DNA from: Paramacrobiotus metropolitanus
Taxonomy: Eukaryota; Tardigrada; Eutardigrada; Parachela; Macrobiotidae
Direction: 5' to 3'
Assembly (NCBI RefSeq): GCF_019649055.1
Contig: NW_026570267.1
Coordinates: 744,001-808,000, forward strand
DNA: 64,000 bases
The translations under genes and the position numbers were made by a program. Positions 49,931 to 64,000 of this stretch are shown here, piece after piece (within the stretch, counting starts at the first letter, position 1; each line of letters begins with the position of its first letter). Under the pieces are notes generated by a model. That model saw only the letters and a program-made list of their open reading frames with translations. It was not told where the DNA came from and ran no database searches.

Positions 49931-51714
<1,784 letters not shown>

Positions 51715-52100
51715 TTCCTTTAATAAGTATTAACAATACGTGGTACGTACTTGCATGGTCCACACTGACGCCGAGATTCTTGAATTTACCGGATAATTGT
51801 TCACAACTGCATAGTTTATAAGTCAAGCAGTTGTTTATCAAAATAAGGTACCGTATCAGTACTATAAATATTTAAATCTATTAATTTTTATTCGAGCAGT
51901 CTCCTGAATTGCATGACAGAACATGTTTTAGGATTGATGTTGTTTTTTAGGATATACACAATTCAAAATTTAATTTTCAATTTTCATACAAGATTTTCAG
52001 ATAAATTACATGTTCATTGAGAAGCGACAGATATATGCTCTATACTGCATTAAACAATATAACCAGAACATAATAAACAACTGAACAAACTTTTCATAAA
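51715..52100. other. Convergent 3' ends, HTATIP2/CCNC
   Basis: Holds both 3' UTRs: plus-strand AATAAA at 52072-52077 and minus-strand AATAAA at 51887-51892. If used, the two transcripts would overlap by about 0.2 kb. Confidence 0.5.
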
Positions 52101-53753
52101 TTATCTGGGTGGGCTCTTTGGTTTGGGGACTTTGGAAAGCAAAACTGGGATCTCTTTCTTCTCATCAAAACTCTTCCACAATTCGTACAAATTCATGATG
52201 TGTCGCACGACTTCCTGTATCTGTAAGAATACACAATCTGCAGTTTTAACAATAGTATGAAATGGATCAACGTTTTAAAAAGTTGAGTACCTGCTTATTG
52301 CAGTTTCGACACTACTGTAGTCATTTTACAAAAGTGTTGCATATAAGTTGCCAACAAACTGGCTATTATTGTCTATAAAATTTATCTTATGACAGCTAAC
52401 ATAAGTACTTACTAGAACGTATTACGGATAACAGTTACACGGAAAGGTAATTCAGAGAATGCTAAATCCCAGAATAATATCCGGTCATGAAATTCACCTT
52501 GTCAACGTCCACCGCCAATTCAGCGAACCACTGCTTGAAATCCTTTTGTAAAGTTATACAGGCAATGCTAATGCAACCTGCAGCGAAGAACAAATATCTA
52601 ATGTATATTTAGGAGAGAGTTTGGAAAATCTGCCGAGTGATACTAGTTTTTTCCCCATATTACAACACAAAATCCAAGACTCAAATGAATTCGTACAACT
52701 AGGTAAAGATTTCTTCCCAGTTACTTACCTAAAGCAATAAGGTACGGCGGATACAAAAGGCAGAGATCAGTACGCAGTGTATCATTGACGGTTTTCCATG
52801 CCAGATTGAAGATGGAATCCTGCAATGCCGGATCTTTCTTATCCATGCTGGCGCCCAGATCTTGGCAGAACTGCGCCAAGGGACGGTATGGATGAAACAC
52901 AATCAAACAGCAATCCATCATCTCCAACAAGTAGAATTCACATTCGAAAATATTATTAATGCGATAGGGGAATTCTTGTGTGAAAGCATATCCGAATTTA
53001 TTTTTCACTGAAAAAAACACAAATGTCTCGCGAAAAACAGCGAAGATTGTAAACCATATATATTTGGAAAAAAATACTCAGCAAGGCAGAAATTATCCAG
53101 ACAACTTACCAATTCCTTGGCAAACATTAACGAATCGCGAATTACTTATCACTCCAAATTCCTAAAAAATAACGGGAAAATGAGCGGATAAATGATATGG
53201 TAGTTTCAGACTCCTCACTTCAACTTTCGAGGCTAAATATAAACACGTCGGCGCCAAAAGTAATGGATCAATCGTTTTTAGCGAATTCCTGCAAGCCGAA
53301 TCCAAATGAAGATTAATACAAGAAATAATGCACCCTAGCTTATGCTTTAATACCTAACGTAGAATCTTCGGAAATACACAGTTGCAGTTGCGATAACTTG
53401 CTGCTTGATTTTGAGCTGTTCGCCGATGGCTTGGATGACTAAAAATAAGTACCAAAATAGTAGGATGCACGGAGCAAGAGAGGAAATAAAGAGTACCATT
53501 GGCGTAAAAGATCATGATTTTCTGGTATTCATCTTCGGACAGAGTCTGGTAGTCCACTTGGCGTTCGCGGATTAGATCCTGTCGATCGAACAGCCATTGC
53601 TGACTGAAACCAGCGTCAATGAACAAAAACGCATACGTTGTACTTTACTGAAGGGGCGCTGCATGGCGCTACCCCGCCGCATGATAAAAACTCTCATTTG
53701 CTACAAAGCACAGATACTTACAAATGAGAGCTCAGCCAAAAGTTTCCCGCCAT
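52101..53753 (-). CDS. CCNC: Cyclin-C
   Basis: Partner of CDK8/CDK19 in the Mediator kinase module. Exons 53722-53753, 53497-53603, 53354-53438, 53219-53288, 53110-53161, 52729-53007, 52498-52577, 52101-52220; phases agree and give 274 aa (human 283). The start MAGNFWLSSH is the family signature. Cyclin-box blocks include FDRQDLIRERQ, QQVIATATVYFRRFY, IDPLLLAPTCLYLASKVEEFG, EFPYRINNIFECEFYLLEMMDCCLIVFHPYRPL and DTLRTDLCLLYPPY. The end (LLSKVPKPKSPPR) matches the usual short Pro/Lys tail. A small insertion (ASMDKKDPALQDS) lies between the second cyclin-fold helices. All introns are short. Confidence 0.97.
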
Positions 53754-55177
53754 GTTGGAATAATTTCGCTGTCGGGTAAACAGTCCGTGAACGCGCTCTA
53801 GTACAGTACCACGTGCTATTCGGGATGCTCGAGCTTCGGAAATAGCTTTCTGGAATTTGCTGGTATGATCGTAAGAAGGGAAATTTATCGGAAAATTTAT
53901 CGTCAAAACTGAATTCTTTTAAGTTATAAGTTATTAATTCATCGTTTAAAAATTGTTAAATTCAAACAAAATGAAACGTCCAGCCTCGGTATGTACTTTT
54001 GTCGTAAACACAGAGTCCAAACTCCAAACTTCCATTGAAGGCGGTTACGTGGGCACAATGGGCAGTATTGTTACAAATGTTACTGTACAAAAATACTTTT
54101 ATCTTTTAAGTTTTAGACATTTTCATGCAGCAGTATTAAATTAATAAACTTCGAAATCGGATTAGTACAAGTAACAATCACAATTTACACAAACAAGTAC
54201 TGTTAATTTTACACTGGATTAATGCTGCAGCTTTCTTCAACTAAAGCTGTTTCCTGTCTGCATAAAATCCGGAGCATTTTTAGTAGTCGCAAGTCCATAA
54301 ATGAAACTCTATAAATATACCCGGCTCATTTTTTTGTACTTTCTTGTGCACTCTCACTCCTTCCGTTTAAGAAAATCACTTTAGACCTTCTTGTTACTCT
54401 TACAAGATGTTCGCGAATATACTGTGATAAGTATCAACGGTTAGCATACTCCATTATGTACAATGGGCTATGGTGAAAAATGTGCAGCAAATGTAGCCTT
54501 TCAACTTTAACAACTGAATTTTGTGATCTCTTTTTGTTAAATTGCAGTTAGTTTGTTTTACACTCCACGCATCATCCACAGTCTTTCGTGATGATGATTT
54601 TTCTAACAGTAATAAGCGATTATTATCAAGGCACGATGACCCTTCACCGTTTCATACTGTTACCGGACGATACAAAAATAGAAACAGCGCAACACAAGCG
54701 CTTGTTACATTCAGCGGCAACAGGAGCAACCGACAAAATAAAAGTAATTTGTAAAACACAATAATCTCCGCACAGCAGACTGCATAAAATTAAATTACAA
54801 ACTCAGTGAAAGACTAGCACAGCAAACCAGAGGGCAACTTAAAATGTGTGACAGTTAACAGAAATAAAATTCAGTAGTTCACACGCTGGAAAACAGAAAA
54901 TTAGTGACCAAAGAGAAGATTCACACCGTTAATACTGGAAACGCAGCACAAAAACGGACGGAATGCCACATCTATTGCTGCAGCCAGTTCCGTAGCACTC
55001 TATGGAAAAATGCACAGTTTGGCTGAGAAGTTGATGAAGGTGTGAAAATCTTGAAATCGCACTTACGGTTAAATAAAAGTATTTTGCCAGGCTCTATTAC
55101 AAGGAGACCAAAATCATGGCAGCTGCTTCCAAAAATCATTCAAAATAATACAAATCAAAGGGCAAGCGCAAATGCAG
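53754..55177. other. Intergenic between cyclin C and sphingomyelin synthase
   Basis: Contains the cyclin C 5' flank and the 3' flank of the minus-strand synthase gene. Short plus-strand frames at 53953-54144 and 54542-54754 have no family features. Confidence 0.5.
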
Positions 55178-57260
55178 TCATTCTGTGTAGTCCCAGCGAT
55201 GTTCTTGCCAGCGCGCCGGAAATGGCAACGGCCAACTAAAATGTTTAGGGAGACGCCCTTCCGGAACATTTGCCTCAAAATACTGCAGTATTCGAAACCA
55301 CCATACTCGCGACAAAAAGTTTGTAGAACCAGATTTCTGGAAAAAAATGTCCTGAAGTAACATCGCCACATAACGACCAAGTGGTTCACCTTTACCTTCA
55401 ATTCGACGTGGCAGATGATTGTATGATACATCCAGAATGTCCTGGTAGTTATGTAATAAGCCAAAATAATGTCGACAGTGTAGTGACCGCGAGAAATGGA
55501 TACCATCACAATTCCGGTCATGGCCATCAAATACACTCCCACCATGAGGGGCAAAAATTTGCGAGGAGCATCTATAAGAGGGCATCGAACTTTTAAATAA
55601 CGGGAACCACACTAACGGGAAACACTTCATACTTGCGGCTAACATGATATGTAGTACAGAGTTTCGCTGAGGACAGCTTTGCAGACGGAACAAGAAGACG
55701 TTACGAAAAACATCATGAAAAAATGTTTTCAGTTACCAAGCGAATTCCTGGTATCTACCACTGGAAGAACTTTACAGAAAAAACCTTATGTTTAAAAAAA
55801 ATATACATACGTGTGCATACGCATGTGCGTAAGATTTCTTACAATACTGTAATATTACAGTACTTTGTAACATCGGTGCTGCACCGGCGTATGTATGCCG
55901 ACCATCTAATTGTACGCGTCATTTTGTTGCGATTTGTTTAAATTACATGTTTTAAAAATCCGAATCAATTACCGCGTTGCCAGTTCGAATAATGCGATTA
56001 TTACTGTTTAAAGCGATTTTGCTTTGCGTACATTCTGTGACGACCAGTGCGGAGAGGACCAAGACGCATGTGTGCCCACTGTAGATGTAATCTCCACAGT
56101 AGATATGTCGCCCATTGACAGACAATCCCAATCCGCTAAGTAGCATGCCAATCCTTTCCAAAATTACTAGTACGGATGTATGGTTCATCTGCACGGAAGT
56201 AAATCATCATGATTAGTGCCTTCCAGCAATGCTTATGTTGGTCGTTATCTCTAACCTTTGGCGAGCAGTAATAATCGGTATTAGCAACCGGAAGGGCCGT
56301 CACCAGCATTGTAACACTCCGACCCAAGTACAGCAGCCCCACTATCATAAACAGTCGTCGATAAACGATCCATCTGCAAAAAAAAAATCAAAATACGAAA
56401 ACGAAGCCTGTGCTCCAAACGTTTAAAACGTTTTAGAAGAAAAACAAATTTCTGCCTCATCTTTTTCGCATCCCAACAGTACAAAGCTACCAATGCTCAA
56501 TGGCTCTCAATTTCAACAATTTTGCAACATGCCAGCAAAGCGCTTCAGGCAAAATAGGCTTTTTAGCGGCAAACCATATAACTTCATTTAAAGAATTCCG
56601 TTATTAGTGCCGAAATACAGCTGCGAAACCAGGAAAACTCAACCTGTACCTGTATCGGTGAAAAATCATCAAAAATATGGCCGTCCACATGGAAGCAATC
56701 AGCAAATACTCCGATATCGGCAGTCCGAGATCCCACTGCGGCACCCAGTCGAAGACGAGATCCGGTAAGGGCGGCACATCGGGCAGTCGATCATGGACGA
56801 TGGCCAGCGCCGTCGTCGTGCACACCATACAGCAGGCCATAAAAAGGAAGGCGATCAGCGTCTTCAGGCGTTCATCCACAAACTTTACTTCAAACGGCCC
56901 ATCGCCGCCGTCCGCCAGCGGGAGTGGCGACGCTGTGCCCCCCTCCGCTAACGGCGAGGGGGGCGGCGTCTCCACGTTGATGCGGGTTTCCGTGGGGACC
57001 CCCGCATCATGACGCACATCCACTGACTGAATATTGTCCAGGGAGGAGTAGCCGTTGCCCGGATGGCGTAGGAGCGGTCGGAATTCCCCGCCCGTCGGAG
57101 GTGGAACATTGACGGGGCTTGGCGAGGTGGAGATGTCGTTGGGCCCATCGCCATCGGGCGCCGTCAGCAGACCGGACTGCATTCGGCCTGGCAGGTGCTT
57201 CTTCAGCTGACGAATGCGCTCCCGAATGGATATCGTTGTAAACAGGAATAGGATTAACAT
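55178..57260 (-). CDS. Sphingomyelin synthase (PC:ceramide cholinephosphotransferase)
   Basis: Transfers phosphocholine from phosphatidylcholine to ceramide in Golgi or plasma membrane. Exons 57260-56644 (end 56644 or 56650: two adjacent donors), 56256-56373, 56032-56188, 55396-55571, 55178-55336; phases agree either way, 406-408 aa. The first exon has a short start, a Pro/Gly/Ser-rich cytosolic stretch with no SAM domain (unlike SMS1/SMSr), then TM1 (LIAFLFMACCMVCTTTALAIV). Later blocks: LPVANTDYYCSPK, CGDYIYSGHT (first catalytic His) and GHYTVDIILAYYITTR (second His plus Asp), then VWWFRILQYFEANVP and the WPLPFP tail. The phosphatase-like triad is complete. SMS-related ceramide phosphoethanolamine synthases share these motifs, so the headgroup donor is not certain. 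The start at 57260 is the first ATG in frame; MQSGLL, 26 codons later, is an alternative. Confidence 0.9.
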
Positions 57261-58984
57261 ATATTAATATGTCAGGGGAGCTGGCGTCATGTGCGCGCTG
57301 GTGGTCGTGCTTTTAATACTATGTCGGTTCCTTGGCCAGTACAGAGGTCCCTCGATACAGTGCATTTATCATATCACAGCTGATAGTCGTACATCTTCCC
57401 TGCATCGATAAGATATACTTCTATCGAGATATCGCTAAAACACTAAACTTCAGAATTTATAACAGTCCGCATCGTAGAGCACGAATTTTTAATGGGAATG
57501 TCAGACGAACAGTAGTCGATTGTGTGTCTGTCGGAAATAGAAAAGATCAATAAACACAGCGAAGTCCATTGTCAACAGATTGTCCAACCGCAGCGGGAGC
57601 GGTGCAGAGAACGGATTTCCGCCGCAGTACAGATTAGATGCTTTGATAATAATTGATTAAATTTAACCATAATGGCTTTTACGTGTACTGCAGACTCTGT
57701 GACTTCCAAACAATTAAAAATTCAAAACACAGTGTTGTGTATAATTCACAAAATTTATTTTTCCAAAACGCACAGGAACCCATTGATAAAAAATCAATAC
57801 ATATGCGGACATGTCGCTCACGCAAAGGTTATCGGCGTAAAGATGTTTACCAAAATGTAATTATCCTTAATAAACCAAGACATTGCATATTATATAAATC
57901 AGATCCAAAACTTGTAACACCGTAGTTTAAACGTGAGCCCAAAAAAGAAATTTGCAGATTTTAGTTTTCCGTACATGATCATAACGGCGCGCGTACTGAA
58001 GTCATCAGTCAACGACAAACCACGAAGATGCAGTTTATATACGAGAAGGGCACAAAACCAGAACTGGGAGTATGAAGTACGCTCAAGGGGAATACAGCTT
58101 TGAATGACACTTGTTTGTTACAGGTAGATGCTAGGATACGGGATGTCGCATCAACATCCATCCAGTCAGGCATCTTCTGCACTTTATGAAATCTTCAGAA
58201 TCCACTTATCGGAATACCGCTCCCTTACAATCAGCTTTCAGCCGTACCGCAATGTGTAATATCACGACAGCTTAACTAGAATTTCCGATGCGCAGTCCTC
58301 AAAACTCGCCAAGAGCAAACAATTTCGGATTACAATATGCGTAAAGAAAATTAAATCAATACCAGCTCACACGCACTATTAGCTGACATCCGATTTTCTG
58401 TGAGTGAGATAGGGGATCAACATTGGGACGAGCTGTAAACTGCGTAGGTAGTCTCATCACAAACCCACCCTACAACATTATATGCCTGTGATTATATTAA
58501 AGCACTGTGATCCAAATTAATTAATAAGTCACTTTTTCTGTTTTACTTGACTCATCCATGACATTAAAATACAATACGTCAAGCTGATACAGTAATATTC
58601 TGAACAAACAAAAAAAATCACGGAACAATGTCCAGTACATAAAAACAAAAAGAAAATTAAAAATACCCTTTTACACCGAACATATACTCAAACGGCAAAA
58701 TAAATCTTTCCAAAGAAAACATTCAAATCAACGCCACCAGACAACGATGGCACATCGAAACCCTGTTAAAAATCTGTTGAACCATCTGAATCAAAACATT
58801 ACAAACGGAGACCATAGGATATTTATCGACAGACACAGCTGACTTTCCGGGTATAACATTTACATGCACTTGCTGGATTTTGGAAGGCGATTACGGAAAA
58901 CCTTTCTTTTAAGGACAAAAACACATTCCATGGGGAAATACACTTGTTATTGTCGTACTCCGCAATAAATTGTTGCAAACGTAT
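57261..58984. other. Intergenic between sphingomyelin synthase and sorting nexin
   Basis: 5' flank of the synthase (the first 0.3 kb has mixed composition) and 3' flank of the sorting nexin. A plus-strand frame at 57653-57925 (90 codons) includes CRLC but no zinc-finger spacing or other support. Confidence 0.5.
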
Positions 58985-63308
<4,324 letters not shown>

Positions 63309-64000
63309 CTACGGATGTGAAGAGAAAAAAAACAAATTAGACAAATGACGTATATTCACAAATCCGCAGCACGTAGCACAAATTTGCGTCATAATTGAAT
63401 TTACGAACCGGCGTCGTTAGCAGTTGGGCTTGTACGCTAGTTAAACCACAAGTTGGAAAAATGTTGTCGTAGTACGGCAACTAACTTCTGATCTTCCCAT
63501 TCCTATGTATGTACTTCCAGAGGGGAATACTTATGGATAATTACGCCCTAGTCACGGACAGTCACCGCAAATGCACGAGATGACGAATATTATTCCGCCT
63601 GAGACTCTAGCAATCCCTATATATTGCATGTACTGTATGTACACATAGTCACACACTACTGTATCTATCCATATGCATAGCGTGTGTGGTTGTGTGGAAA
63701 TACTCGTAAGATCGATAAATCGTTCAAAAACTGCCTTAAAGGGGAGCACAGAAGAGAATATATGTTCGACGAATTAGTCTGTGATAAAACCATAATAAAA
63801 CCACGGAGGAAAAACATAAAACCTTCAATTTAAACACCGTTTGCGGTGGCAGGCCATCATTCAGATGGTTAACTAGCAGAATTACGTAATATTATGTGCA
63901 GAGGGATTTGTATAATTATGTCCGCAAAAAGGTTATTGGCACGCTGCATTTGACAGCGGCATGTAGTCAGCTCAGTAAATTTCACGTTTACGACACTTCA
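63309..64000. other. 5' flank of the sorting nexin
   Basis: Should hold the missing start exon or first intron and the promoter. AT-rich, with a TA/CA-rich patch at about 63610-63690. No other gene recognised. Confidence 0.45.

Noticed and set aside
57653-57925. 90-codon plus-strand frame with CRLC
   Set aside because: No second zinc-binding pair at finger spacing, no splice context, AT-rich composition.

Overview
The window is a stretch of animal nuclear DNA: AT-rich, with many spliced protein-coding genes, GT-AG introns mostly 50-300 nt long, and long intergenic stretches with little recognisable content. The gene set (mTOR, a class III sirtuin, RPS20, a peptide GPCR, a CUB/LDLa/S1 secreted protein, the mitochondrial calcium uniporter, TIP30/HTATIP2, cyclin C, sphingomyelin synthase, an SH3-PX-BAR sorting nexin) is metazoan. 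Compact introns and about eleven genes in 64 kb fit a small-genome invertebrate, possibly a tardigrade or another ecdysozoan; the lineage is a guess. Exon models were built by hand from conserved protein blocks, splice sites and phase. All recognised reading frames close exactly modulo 3, except at four single-base losses in mTOR and SIRT1.

Layout. 1-4.7 kb: non-coding. 4.7-6.1 kb: short LTR retrotransposon on the minus strand with near-identical LTRs. 7.5-18.8 kb (+): mTOR, 30 coding exons. 19.0-19.9 kb (-): RPS20, tail to tail with mTOR. 20.5-23.8 kb (+): SIRT1, head to head with RPS20. 23.8-28.6 kb: non-coding. 28.6-32.6 kb (-): tachykinin-like peptide GPCR. 33.06-33.33 kb (+): possible small orphan gene. 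35.0-36.0 kb (-): MORN-repeat protein. 37.1-42.6 kb (+): CUB-CUB-LDLa-serine protease homologue that has lost catalytic His and Ser. 43.6-44.3 kb: Tc1/mariner-type element with perfect terminal inverted repeats; 44.85-44.94 kb: a 92-bp palindrome. 45.6-48.8 kb (+): MCU. 49.9-51.7 kb (+): HTATIP2/TIP30. 52.1-53.75 kb (-): cyclin C. 55.2-57.3 kb (-): sphingomyelin synthase. 59.0-63.3 kb (-): SNX9/18/33-type sorting nexin; its start exon was not found with confidence.

These are housekeeping and signalling genes rather than a functional operon. It is nonetheless notable that mTOR (nutrient sensing), SIRT1 (NAD+ sensing), RPS20 (a ribosomal output of mTOR signalling) and MCU (mitochondrial Ca2+ entry) lie within about 40 kb. 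The points most worth checking are the four -1 indels confined to mTOR and SIRT1, the stop-free 66-nt intron inside the mTOR kinase domain, the DIIE variant of the MCU selectivity filter, the double-dead S1 protease homologue, and a retroelement whose primer site matches an internal tRNA-Met segment. I found no CRISPR, operon-like or clearly new multi-gene system.
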